Origin: Bacteroidota bacterium
Lineage (GTDB): Bacteria > Bacteroidota > Bacteroidia > Bacteroidales > VadinHA17
Length of the DNA stretch: 11,394 bases
Reading direction: 5' to 3'
Assembly: GCA_030631445.1 (NCBI GenBank)
Contig: DAOVLD010000033.1
Location: 1 to 11,394 of the forward strand
The translations under genes were made by a program, and so were the position numbers. Below, in pieces: positions 1 through 7,647 of the stretch (the first letter of the stretch is position 1; every line of letters begins with the position of its first letter). Below the pieces are notes generated by a model that saw only the letters and a list, made by a program, of their open reading frames with translations, was not told the origin of the DNA and did no database searches.

Positions 1-527
1 AAGCAGCAATGGCTGCAGAGTATGTTGATATGCTCCAGATACCCGCGTTTTTATGTCGTCAGACTGACCTGCTTGTTGCTGCTGCTAAAACCGGTAAGTA
101 CATAAATATTAAGAAAGGGCAATTTCTTTCTCCCGGATCAATGAAGTTTGCAGTAAACAAGGTTATCGAATCAGGAAACAAAAAGGTAATGCTAACCGAG
201 AGGGGAACAACTTTTGGATATTCCGACCTGGTTATTGACTACAGAGGGATAAAAGATATGCAAAAGTTCAATGTGCCTGTTGTGCTTGATGTCACTCATT
301 CATTGCAGCAGCCTAACCAGGAATCCGGAGTTACCGGCGGACGACCTGAAATGATTGAAACACTGGCAAGAGCCGGCATTGCTGCAGGTGTTGATGGTAT
401 ATTTCTTGAAACCCATCCACAATTGCATAAAGCTAAATCTGACGCAGCAAATATGCTCGATCTTTCTCTGCTTGATGATCTGCTTCAAAAGCTTGTAAAG
501 ATCCGGCAAGTGGTTAAGGGTTTTTAA
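1..527 (+). CDS. kdsA: 3-deoxy-8-phosphooctulonate synthase (KDO-8-P synthase), 5'-truncated
   Basis: KdsA condenses phosphoenolpyruvate with D-arabinose 5-phosphate to give KDO-8-phosphate, the cytosolic step that commits carbon to the KDO of the lipopolysaccharide inner core. About 174 residues are visible. The reading frame is open to the window edge, so the ATG at 9 is internal; the family runs to about 270-285 residues, so roughly the first 100 are missing. Family signatures in order are LQIPAFLCRQTDLL, NIKKGQFLSP, LTERGTTFGY, DVTHSLQQP, GVDGIFLETHP and SDAANM. The His of THS, the Glu of ETHP and the Asp of SDAANM match metal ligands of the metal-dependent KdsA class, but the N-terminal Cys/Asn that separates the classes lies outside the window. 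The stop at 525-527 is followed by an A-rich, hairpin-free 60-base gap to the next gene. The family call is secure. Confidence 0.96.
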   Translation, partial: AAMAAEYVDMLQIPAFLCRQTDLLVAAAKTGKYINIKKGQFLSPGSMKFAVNKVIESGNKKVMLTERGTTFGYSDLVIDYRGIKDMQKFNVPVVLDVTHSLQQPNQESGVTGGRPEMIETLARAGIAAGVDGIFLETHPQLHKAKSDAANMLDLSLLDDLLQKLVKIRQVVKGF

Positions 528-587
528 AAAAAAATATTTACATTTATCAATTAATTAAATTCAATTTTAAACCTAATATTTAAGATT

Positions 588-1337
588 ATGAAAATGTTAC
601 TCTCTATCACTTTTGCAATTATTATTACAGCATTATTCACTGTAGTTAATGGACAAGATTTAAATGAAATTCTCGATCAACATTTCAGTGTGGTTGGTCA
701 GGAAAAACTGGCAGAAGTAAAAACTATTACTGTTTACGGAAAAATAATGCAAATAGGTAATGAATTTACCTTTGTACAAAAAATGAAAAATCCCAATAAA
801 TTCAGAATGGAAGCGAATATACAAGGACAGCAGATGATACAGGCTTTTGATGGAAAAAACGGATGGTATATTGCACCCTGGATTAGTCCCGATCCACAGG
901 ATCTGACAGGAGTCCAGTTGAAACAGGCAAGGGAACAAACCAATATTGAAGGAGATTTGTATAACTGGGAGGAAAAAGGGCATCAGGCAGAATATATGGG
1001 AACCGAAGATATGGAAGGGACCGAAATTTACAAAATCAAACTTACCAAAAAAGAAGGGGATGAAATATTCTACTTCATTGACAGCGAATCATATGTTATG
1101 CTAAAAGAAGCCAGGAAGATAACCGTGGAGGGAAATGAAATTGAAATTGAATCTTTTCCCGGTAATTATGAGATGATAAACGGTATCGCGTTTCCAATGA
1201 GCATCAAGACAAACACAATGGGACAGGAAACCGAGATAGTATTCGATTCTGTTAAAATTGATCTTGAATTGGATGACTCCATTTTTGTTCGTCCTGTACA
1301 GGAGGAGACAGAAGAAGAAAAAGAAGAAATCAAATAG
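588..1337 (+). CDS. Secreted LolA-like (outer-membrane lipoprotein-sorting type) protein
   Basis: This 249-residue protein starts with a classical signal peptide: a Lys near the start, a hydrophobic core at about residues 4-20, and a probable cleavage after VNG at 22. There is no lipobox Cys, so the mature form should be soluble in the periplasm. The body has the pattern of COG2834-type proteins related to LolA: a GQEKLAEVKTITVYGK opening (37-52), repeated amphipathic beta strands, and an AFDGKNGW turn (86-93). That fold is a half-open beta barrel that holds lipid or lipoprotein acyl chains. The function here is inferred from the fold; true LolA is shorter and this could serve another hydrophobic ligand. 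The C-terminus is an unusual Glu/Lys-rich tail (about 239-249). A second Met at codon 3 is an alternative start. It may be read through from kdsA, 60 bases upstream; I found no good promoter of its own. Confidence 0.72.
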   Translation: MKMLLSITFAIIITALFTVVNGQDLNEILDQHFSVVGQEKLAEVKTITVYGKIMQIGNEFTFVQKMKNPNKFRMEANIQGQQMIQAFDGKNGWYIAPWISPDPQDLTGVQLKQAREQTNIEGDLYNWEEKGHQAEYMGTEDMEGTEIYKIKLTKKEGDEIFYFIDSESYVMLKEARKITVEGNEIEIESFPGNYEMINGIAFPMSIKTNTMGQETEIVFDSVKIDLELDDSIFVRPVQEETEEEKEEIK

Positions 1338-1498
1338 ACTTTTCTGAACAGGCATTGAATTTATATAGTTTATCTGCAACAGCTATCTGGATATCAGGGA
1401 GATATTAGTACTTCAGGTAACCGGAGTTACTGTATTAACATGTCTGTATGTTTTTTCGGTCGTTATAAATTTTTCCTGGTCACTAAAAATATATACAA

Positions 1499-4400
1499 AT
1501 GAAATTCTTTAAATTCCGGAATAAAACCGTGCTTCTCAGTTTTATTATAATAGCACTTTCTGCTTTGTCAATAAGTGGATTACAGGCGCAAAAAAAGCCT
1601 GTAATTAATTCCAATACATTTGGAGCAATAGAGGCAAGACATCTTGGTCCTGCCAGAATGAGCGGACGGGTTTCTGCCCTTGATGCTGTTGAAGAAGATT
1701 TTCGAATTGTTTATGTTGGATCAGCATCAGGTGGTGTATGGAAAAGCACTAATGGCGGAACTTCATTCAAACCTGTGTTTGATAAACATATTCAATCTAT
1801 CGGAGCCGTTGTCATAGATCAGGATCATCCTGATACAGTATGGGTTGGCACAGGAGAACCATGGATAAGGAACAGCGTTTCAATTGGAGGTGGAGTATTT
1901 AAAACAACCAATGGTGGAGATACATGGAAAAAGCTCGGGCTGGAAAATACTGAAAGGATTGCCAGGATAGTGATTCATCCTGAAAATTCTGATATCGTTT
2001 ATGTTGCTGCTATGGGACATCTTTGGGGACCAAATAAAGAAAGAGGTGTATATAAAACTGTTGATGGAGGTAAAACATGGGAAAAAGTACTTTATATAGA
2101 CGAAAATACCGGATGCGCGGATATTACAATTGATCCCGGGGAGCCGGAAACGCTTTATGCCGGGATGTGGGATTTCAGAAGGAAGGCTTATACTTTCCGT
2201 TCAGGAGGTCCGGGAAGTGGTTTATACAAAACAATTAACGGTGGCGAAGACTGGAAAAAATTGACAAATGACCTGCCAAAGGATAGTGTTGGCAGGATTG
2301 CAGTAGATATTTCTTCAGTTGACACTACAATTGTCTATGCACTGATTGAGTCGAAAAAAACTGCCCTTTACCGCTCAAAAGATAAAGGAGAGAGCTGGGA
2401 AAAAATGAACAAAACAGGAGTTGTAAAAGAGAGACCTTTCTATTTCTGTTATATTGTTGCCGATCCGGTTGATACAAACAGAATATATAAACCCGGATTG
2501 CAACTCGGTGTCAGCAATGATGGCGGGAAAACTTTCGAATCAGGAATGATGATGAGCTTTGGCAGCGGGGTACACCCCGACCTTCATGCCTTGTGGATAA
2601 ATCCAAAAAACAATAATAATCTGTACCTGGGTACTGATGGAGGTGTTTATATCTCAAACGACAAAGGAGTATCATGGCGTATTGTCAGAAGTCTTCCGTT
2701 GTCACAGTTCTACCACGTAAGCACTGATATGGAAAAACCATACAATGTGTACGGGGGATTACAGGATAATGGTTCATGGTACGGTCCTTCGGCAAGTCCC
2801 GGTGGAATAAAGAATGCTGATTGGGATAATGTTGGAGGTGGTGACGGGTTTTATGTTTTTGCTGATCCTAATGACCCGAATATCATCTATTCTCAATATC
2901 AGGGAGGAAATATTAACTGTTTGTACCTTAAAACAAATGAGACGAAAACAATAAAGCCCTTTGCAGATAAAGAAACAGAGAAATTGCGGTTTAACTGGAA
3001 TACACCGGTAGCTTTCGGCGAAAAAAGTGGGGCTATGTATGTCGGTGCACAGTACCTTTACAGATCATATGACAGGGGCGACACCTGGGAAAGAATTTCT
3101 CCCGACCTTACCACTGACGATCCGGAAAAACAAAAACAGGATGAATCAGGAGGTGTAACAATTGATAATACATCTGCTGAAAATCATTGCACCATAATTA
3201 CAATCAATGAATCACCTCTTGATGAAAATATTATCTGGGTTGGAACAGATGATGGCAACCTACAGGTTACAAATGATGGTGGTAAAAACTGGACGGATGT
3301 TACAAACAACGTTCCAAATTTACCTGAGTGCACATGGTGTTCATTTGTTGAACCCGCCAGGTTTAAAAAAGGAACTGCTTATGTAACTTTTGACGGGCAT
3401 CGTAATGGGGATAAGACTCCTTATGTCTATAAAACTGATGATTATGGTAAAACATGGGAGTCGCTGGTAACAGAGAGTATAACATCGTATTGTCATGTGG
3501 TTAAACAGGATCCGGTAAATCCTGATCTGCTTTTCCTGGGAACAGAATTCGGTCTTTTTGTTACAATAGATAATGGTTCTGTCTGGTCGCAGTTTACAGG
3601 AAATTTACCTAATGTTTCGATTCGTGATATAGTGATTCAAAAACGTGAAAATGACCTTGTATTAGCTACACATGGAAGAGGAATAATGATAATTGATGAT
3701 ATCACACCATTAAGATATCTCTCCCTGGATGTGGTTGAGAAAGATATTGCATTTCTTCCATCCAGACCATATGTTCTAAGAAATATAGGTAGCCAGCAGG
3801 AATTTGGCATAGGTGATGAGTTTACAGGTCAAAATCCGCCGCAGCAAGCATTTTTAACCTATTACTTGAAAAAGAGACATATTTTCGGAGAGATGCATCT
3901 TGAAGTATATGATGAGAACGGGATATTAATCAATGTATTACCTGCCGGTAAACGAAAGGGAATAAACAGAGTTCCATTGAGTATCAGGATGACCCCCCCA
4001 AAAATCCCAACATCAAAATCATTAAGTTTTGCCGGATTCATTGGGCCTCCCCTTCCTGCCGGGGATTATACTGTTAAAATTGTTAAAGGAGATTTGATAG
4101 AAGAGGGAAAAATTAATATAATTAATGATCCGGATTCACCCCATTCTGAAGAGGACATGGCATTGCAGTACAAGACCCTGATGAAAGCATACCACATGCT
4201 TGAAAACCTGGCTTATCTTGATCAGCAAGTGCTTGATATGAAGAAAGGGGCTGATAAAATACTAGAAGAAAAACCTTCACGATCATTGAAGAAGAAGCTA
4301 AAAGAACTTTCTGAAAATATGGAAAATATCCATGTAAAACTTGTAGCAACAAAAGCTGAAGGAATGTTCACCCAGGAAGAGCAGCTAAGAGAAAAAATTG

Positions 4401-4630
4401 CAAATATTTATGGAGGAGTGGTTAATTTCATGGGAAAACCTACAAATTCACAAATTGAAGCACTTGACCTGTATGAAACAGAAATGAAAGAATATCAGAC
4501 TAAGGTTCAGGATGTTATAGAAAATGAACTTCCTGTTATCAATGAAATGCTTATAAAGGACGGAAAGGATATAATCATAATTACTACAAGGGATGAGTTT
4601 TTTGAGGAAAAAAAAGCAGCAAGCCTATAA
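1499..4630 (+). CDS. Exported Asp-box (sortilin/VPS10-like, BNR) beta-propeller protein
   Basis: This 1043-residue protein has a signal peptide ending around LQAQ (28-31). At least eleven Asp-box repeats of the form S/T-x-D/N-x-G-x-x-W/F follow, near residues 83, 136, 187, 245, 293, 339, 386, 524, 591, 645 and 688. Each marks a beta hairpin of a propeller blade, so residues 40-740 probably form one or two propellers. A GVHPDLHALWINP segment (358-370) followed by GTDGGVYIS (378-386) is typical of this group. Residues 750-860 look like a beta domain, and 880-1030 are helical and charged (coiled-coil-like). Such proteins are often labelled glycosyl hydrolase or VPS10 domain-containing. I see no catalytic evidence for either, and Asp boxes alone do not show sialidase activity. 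It is probably periplasmic or surface-exposed; there is no C-terminal type IX sorting domain. Its last five codons overlap rnpB on the other strand. Confidence 0.85.
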   Translation: MKFFKFRNKTVLLSFIIIALSALSISGLQAQKKPVINSNTFGAIEARHLGPARMSGRVSALDAVEEDFRIVYVGSASGGVWKSTNGGTSFKPVFDKHIQSIGAVVIDQDHPDTVWVGTGEPWIRNSVSIGGGVFKTTNGGDTWKKLGLENTERIARIVIHPENSDIVYVAAMGHLWGPNKERGVYKTVDGGKTWEKVLYIDENTGCADITIDPGEPETLYAGMWDFRRKAYTFRSGGPGSGLYKTINGGEDWKKLTNDLPKDSVGRIAVDISSVDTTIVYALIESKKTALYRSKDKGESWEKMNKTGVVKERPFYFCYIVADPVDTNRIYKPGLQLGVSNDGGKTFESGMMMSFGSGVHPDLHALWINPKNNNNLYLGTDGGVYISNDKGVSWRIVRSLPLSQFYHVSTDMEKPYNVYGGLQDNGSWYGPSASPGGIKNADWDNVGGGDGFYVFADPNDPNIIYSQYQGGNINCLYLKTNETKTIKPFADKETEKLRFNWNTPVAFGEKSGAMYVGAQYLYRSYDRGDTWERISPDLTTDDPEKQKQDESGGVTIDNTSAENHCTIITINESPLDENIIWVGTDDGNLQVTNDGGKNWTDVTNNVPNLPECTWCSFVEPARFKKGTAYVTFDGHRNGDKTPYVYKTDDYGKTWESLVTESITSYCHVVKQDPVNPDLLFLGTEFGLFVTIDNGSVWSQFTGNLPNVSIRDIVIQKRENDLVLATHGRGIMIIDDITPLRYLSLDVVEKDIAFLPSRPYVLRNIGSQQEFGIGDEFTGQNPPQQAFLTYYLKKRHIFGEMHLEVYDENGILINVLPAGKRKGINRVPLSIRMTPPKIPTSKSLSFAGFIGPPLPAGDYTVKIVKGDLIEEGKINIINDPDSPHSEEDMALQYKTLMKAYHMLENLAYLDQQVLDMKKGADKILEEKPSRSLKKKLKELSENMENIHVKLVATKAEGMFTQEEQLREKIANIYGGVVNFMGKPTNSQIEALDLYETEMKEYQTKVQDVIENELPVINEMLIKDGKDIIIITTRDEFFEEKKAASL
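4608..4615 (-). terminator. U8 tract after the rnpB terminal helix
   Basis: Read on the minus strand, the 3' strand of the RNase P P1 helix (4616-4625) is followed directly by eight T residues. A GC-containing helix followed by a U-run is the layout of an intrinsic terminator, here using the long-range P1 helix rather than a local hairpin. That reading is inference. On the plus strand the same eight A residues form part of the GAA-AAA-AAA codons near the end of the Asp-box protein. Confidence 0.5.
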
Positions 4631-4985
4631 GCCGGATTTTGTATCCGATCCCGGTTAACAGAAACGAACTTCTATCATTTATCTTGCCCTTACATTGCTG
4701 CAAGGATCATATCGACCTACCCCCCGGTATCGGGCGAGCAACCCGAAAACACCGGTATACATGGTCTTTCAACCCATAAGACGGACGGCTACCAATGTCG
4801 CCACCGGTACCGGTGAGCTCTTACCTCACCTTTTCACCCTTATCCGCCAGCTGGCGGACGGTTATTTTCTGCTCCGTTGCTATACCCTCACGGACATCTT
4901 CCGGTTAAGAAGTATGGCGCTCTGTGTTGTCCGGACTTTCCTCCCCTCCCGCTACTGCGGTAAGAGCGATAGAACAGCCTGCTGC
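4616..4985 (-). ncRNA. rnpB: RNase P RNA (bacterial class A)
   Basis: This is the catalytic RNA of ribonuclease P, which removes 5' leaders from precursor tRNAs together with the RnpA protein. On the minus strand the universal 5' element GAGGAAAGTCCGG is at 4931-4943, the GGTAAGAGCTCACCGG hairpin region at 4810-4825, an AGATAAATGATAGAA-like segment near 4668-4682, and the 3' element ACAAAATCCGGCTTAT at 4627-4642, which pairs with the 5' element as P4. The ends pair as P1: GCAGCAGGCT (4976-4985) with GGCTTGCTGC (4616-4625), ten pairs with two G-U wobbles. The length is about 370 nt, normal for the class. A Bacteroidota -7 box puts the start within a base or two of P1. A palindromic repeat forms one hairpin (4843-4858). 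The open reading frame on the other strand (4695-5021) is spurious. Confidence 0.96.
4843..4858. repeat. Palindrome TCCGCCAGCTGGCGGA inside rnpB
   Basis: This perfect 16-base palindrome folds as a 6-bp stem with an AGCU loop. It sits upstream of the GGGUGAAAAGGUG segment, about where E. coli RNase P RNA has its P9 hairpin. From memory the same palindrome is common between genes in Bacteroidota genomes; I cannot count it here because the window has only this copy. Confidence 0.7.
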
Positions 4986-4989
4986 TCTG

Positions 4990-4997
4990 CAAAGGTA
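4990..4997 (-). promoter_or_regulatory. rnpB promoter, -7 element TACCTTTG
   Basis: On the minus strand this is a full match to the Bacteroidota primary-sigma -7 consensus TAnnTTTG, followed by C. With the usual four-base spacing the start falls near 4986, next to the first base of P1 at 4985; this agreement is the main support. No exact TTTG -33 box is present, only TTTA about 21 bases upstream. Confidence 0.7.
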
Positions 4998-5015
4998 AGA
5001 TTATTAAAAAGAAAT

Positions 5016-5066
5016 GCCTAAAGTGCCTAAAGTTTAAAGTGCCTAAAATGCTAAAATGTCTAATGT
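5016..5066. repeat. Degenerate tandem repeat, unit GCCTAAAGT
   Basis: Six consecutive units of 7-9 bases derive from GCCTAAAGT: two exact copies at 5016-5024 and 5025-5033, then TTAAAGT, GCCTAAAAT, GCTAAAAT and GTCTAATGT. The array lies between rnpB and the TonB receptor gene, and its left end is about 20 bases upstream of the rnpB -7 box, so it may overlap the -33 region. It encodes nothing. From memory, GTGCCTAAA-type arrays recur between genes in Bacteroidota. Confidence 0.75.
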
Positions 5067-5128
5067 GTTACGAGTTTCGGGTTATCCACCTTCGTTACCA
5101 CTACGGCGGACGAAGCGAGTTACGAGTT
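5067..5128. repeat. Direct repeat GTTACGAGTT flanking an inverted repeat
   Basis: GTTACGAGTT occurs exactly at 5067-5076 and 5119-5128. Between the copies are complementary arms CTTCGT (5090-5095) and ACGAAG (5110-5115) with a 14-base GC-rich interior. On the minus strand this follows the TonB receptor stop, but there is no T-run after the arms, so it is not a standard terminator. It looks like intergenic repeat debris. Confidence 0.6.
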
Positions 5129-5150
5129 CACCTTACTTAACTTTTTTCTT

Positions 5151-7520
5151 TCATAAATTCCCTATTCTCAACCCAAAATAAACTGTACGTGGATTCATTG
5201 GCCCGTATATATATCCCGGATCGCGGTTGATCCCCGAATCAAAATCGTCCTGATAAGAATTAAAAATGTTTTTAATGCCGGAAAATATTTGCAGTGTTGT
5301 ACCATTAAGCTTTATGTTATAACGGACTTTAATTCCTAAATCAAAGAAAATATCCGATTCCCTGAGTTCTCCCTCTTCAGGATTTGGTATTTGTGTTCCA
5401 AAATAGGGAACTAACATTTTACCAGTGTAATTTCCTGTTGAAGAAATGCCCCAGTTTTCAACCGGGTTCCAATCGAGTGTCAGGTAACCGTAACTATCGG
5501 GAGTTCTGAAAAAGCGCTTTTTATTAAATTCTTGTGCTTCTTCATATCTATTGCTTTGCACTGTAAAGCCAGATTTTAATGAAAATTCACTGTTTGGAAC
5601 CAGGTTTAATTCAATATTTACTCCTTGTACTATTGCTCCTTTTTTAGCATTAACACGGGTATAAACAACTACACCATCATCATCGGGTTCACTATATTCA
5701 TTCGCAAACGGGTCGTTCAGATTTGTATAGAAACCTTCTAATAATAATCCAACATATACATTCTTAATTTTTTTATTAAAGTCGAGTGATGCCATAAAAC
5801 TATGACTGGTTTCCTGTTTTAGATTAGGATCGTTTTGATGAATTACCTGTCGTGAACCGGAAGTTTCAATATGCAAATCCTCATCAAATATCTGCGGTGC
5901 TCTGTAGCCTTGCGAATAGCTTATACGTGCCTGCAGGTATTCTTTAATATTGTATAAAATGTTTATCCTCGGGCTTAGTACATTTCCGGTTTTTTCAATG
6001 CTGTTATGTCCTTTATCTTCCACTTTATAGATGTCGAATCTTGCCCCGGCTGTAATTTTCATTTTCTCCCAATTAATTTCATATTGCGAAAATACTCCAA
6101 AAGTGTTGGTGCTCTGGTCTGCAATAACTACGTTATCAGTATGTGGAATATCAACTATCGAACCATCAATAATAACAGCGTTATCATAATCCGGATAACC
6201 CAGTTTATTATCCTTTAGCCAGGCCCTCTGGTTTTCCATACCAAAAATAAGATTAGAGGTTCCGAATATCGCATTGTACTGGGTACCCGCGATATATGTA
6301 AAATCAGTCGTTTTCCCATAGTCACTTAATGATTGTTCTGCTCCATAATATGAGTCTCTGTTAACATTTTGACCAGATGCATAAACAGAAAACTGATCAT
6401 TGTCCCTGAAGAATTTCTCATAGGTAAGTGCTCCTGTTGTAATATTGTGTTTTAAAGCTTCTGCAATGCCTGCTTCATGAACCGGGTATTCATGTTTATC
6501 TCCACCCCGTCTGTCTTCCTTTATATTAAAAAAATCAACTGTTATTTTACTCCGGCTGTCTAAACGATGAAAAAGTCGTGTGCCAATCGTTGTATTTCTT
6601 AAAGATGCTATTTCCGAAAAACTGTCATTATCAACATCAAAGGGTTCTCTGTCGCGATAAAATCCAAATAAAGCCATACCTGATTTATTATCAGAAGAAA
6701 TTAATGATGTATTAAAATTAACCGAATAATCCAGAGCAGGATCTCCTGAACCATCAATCCCAACGCCGGTTGCCCCACTGTTTAAACCGAATTCGTACGA
6801 ATTGTTTATGGGATCTTTAAGGATTAAATTGATTGTTCCGGCAATTGCATTACTACCATATAATGCAGAACCTCCGCCACGTATTACTTCAACACGTTCA
6901 ATCATTGAAGATGGTATTAATTCCAGCCCGTAAACTCCGGCTAATCCGCTAAAAATAGGACGACTGTTAATCAGTATCTGTGAATACGGTCCTTCCAGTC
7001 CATTCATTCTTACCTGGCTGAATCCACAATTCTGACAGTTGTTTTCTATCCGTATACCGGGGCAAAAGTTTAGTCCTTCACTTAAGGTTACTGATTGTGT
7101 TGTAGCAAATAACTTTGGAGTTATAGTATTAACAATAACAGAAGATTCTCTTCGGTTTGTTTTATTTCTGTCTCCGGTAATAACTATTTTCTCCAGACCC
7201 AAAAAATCTTGTTCTAATTCAAATTTAACTACTTTTGTCTCTCCTGCTTTTATCGTTATTATTTCTTCTTTTGGTTTATATCCTAATGACTGTACACTGA
7301 GTATATGTGTTCCTTCAGGTAAATGAATTAATCGATAATGACCTGTTTCATCAGTTGTTGTCCCTATTGTTGTTCCTTTAATCATAACCGTTGCATAAGG
7401 AATATGTTTCCCATTACATACAACATGCCCTACTATATTTGCATCGGATTTAACTTTTTGGGCATAATTGGTATTTATGATTACAAAAAATGCTATAAAA
7501 AGTATTACTATTTTTTTCAT
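5151..7520 (-). CDS. TonB-dependent outer-membrane receptor with NNCQNCGF plug motif
   Basis: This 789-residue receptor takes up a ligand across the outer membrane using TonB energy. In order it has a signal peptide (1-20, ending NYAQ), a CarboxypepD_reg-like beta domain (about 28-105), a TonB-box-like IVITG (112-116), a plug (about 125-238) and a 22-strand-type barrel to the C-terminus, which ends in aromatic-rich strands (RTVYFGLRIGNL). The plug holds C153, then NNCQNCGF with C162 and C165, followed by QVRMNGLEGPYSQILINSRP and VEVIRGGGSALYGSNAIAGT. I associate this Cys-pair subgroup of Bacteroidota receptors with heavy-metal loci rather than SusC-type glycan uptake: it is short for SusC and no SusD neighbour is present. 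The metal link is inference. It lies 127 bases downstream of the co-oriented His-rich membrane gene, probably in one functional unit. No clear promoter match was found directly upstream. Confidence 0.92.
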   Translation of the reverse strand: MKKIVILFIAFFVIINTNYAQKVKSDANIVGHVVCNGKHIPYATVMIKGTTIGTTTDETGHYRLIHLPEGTHILSVQSLGYKPKEEIITIKAGETKVVKFELEQDFLGLEKIVITGDRNKTNRRESSVIVNTITPKLFATTQSVTLSEGLNFCPGIRIENNCQNCGFSQVRMNGLEGPYSQILINSRPIFSGLAGVYGLELIPSSMIERVEVIRGGGSALYGSNAIAGTINLILKDPINNSYEFGLNSGATGVGIDGSGDPALDYSVNFNTSLISSDNKSGMALFGFYRDREPFDVDNDSFSEIASLRNTTIGTRLFHRLDSRSKITVDFFNIKEDRRGGDKHEYPVHEAGIAEALKHNITTGALTYEKFFRDNDQFSVYASGQNVNRDSYYGAEQSLSDYGKTTDFTYIAGTQYNAIFGTSNLIFGMENQRAWLKDNKLGYPDYDNAVIIDGSIVDIPHTDNVVIADQSTNTFGVFSQYEINWEKMKITAGARFDIYKVEDKGHNSIEKTGNVLSPRINILYNIKEYLQARISYSQGYRAPQIFDEDLHIETSGSRQVIHQNDPNLKQETSHSFMASLDFNKKIKNVYVGLLLEGFYTNLNDPFANEYSEPDDDGVVVYTRVNAKKGAIVQGVNIELNLVPNSEFSLKSGFTVQSNRYEEAQEFNKKRFFRTPDSYGYLTLDWNPVENWGISSTGNYTGKMLVPYFGTQIPNPEEGELRESDIFFDLGIKVRYNIKLNGTTLQIFSGIKNIFNSYQDDFDSGINRDPGYIYGPMNPRTVYFGLRIGNL

Positions 7521-7550
7521 GATAAATAATTTAATAAAAAGTTGATATAC

Positions 7551-7590
7551 ATGGTAATGTCAAATGGTTATAATATGCATAAACCATTAC
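7551..7590. promoter_or_regulatory. Inverted repeats upstream of the TonB receptor (candidate operator)
   Basis: AATGGTT (7563-7569) and AACCATT (7582-7588) are perfect inverted arms around a 12-base AT-rich centre with ATGCAT. A second pair, GTAATG (within 7551-7560) and CATTAC (7585-7590), overlaps it. The site lies 30-70 bases upstream of the receptor start, a reasonable place for a metalloregulator site or leader hairpin. No specific regulator's consensus is recognised. Confidence 0.35.
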
Positions 7591-7647
7591 AACATTATTG
7601 ATAATTACTTTAAAAAATAAGCTAAGAAATGATATTGAGTTGAAGAA

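Noticed and set aside
660..1379. Several minus-strand open frames of 69-107 residues across the LolA-like gene
   Set aside because: They are antisense shadows of a gene with a signal peptide and family motifs; their Cys/Phe/Leu-rich composition comes from AT-rich antisense codons.
1411..1432. Hairpin GTAAC-CGGA-GTTAC upstream of the Asp-box gene as a riboswitch or terminator
   Set aside because: Five base pairs with no T-run and no recognisable riboswitch core; such hairpins are expected by chance.
1338..1498. Promoter for the Asp-box gene (TAGTTTAT, TAAATTTT)
   Set aside because: Neither fully matches TAnnTTTG and no -33 box is suitably spaced, so the gap is left without a promoter call.
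1499..4630. Sialidase or other glycoside hydrolase function
   Set aside because: Asp boxes are structural; no catalytic Arg triad, Tyr/Glu pair or other hydrolase signature is evident.
4695..5021. Plus-strand 108-residue open reading frame
   Set aside because: It is the antisense of RNase P RNA, with the conserved rnpB elements lying inside it; the peptide has no protein-like pattern.
5067..5128. Target-site duplication of an inserted element (GTTACGAGTT copies)
   Set aside because: Only 42 bases lie between the copies, with no transposase or terminal inverted ends, so an insertion sequence is not supported.
6006..7529. Plus-strand frames of 63-95 residues opposite the TonB receptor
   Set aside because: Each lies wholly or almost wholly inside the well-supported receptor gene, with no family features of its own.
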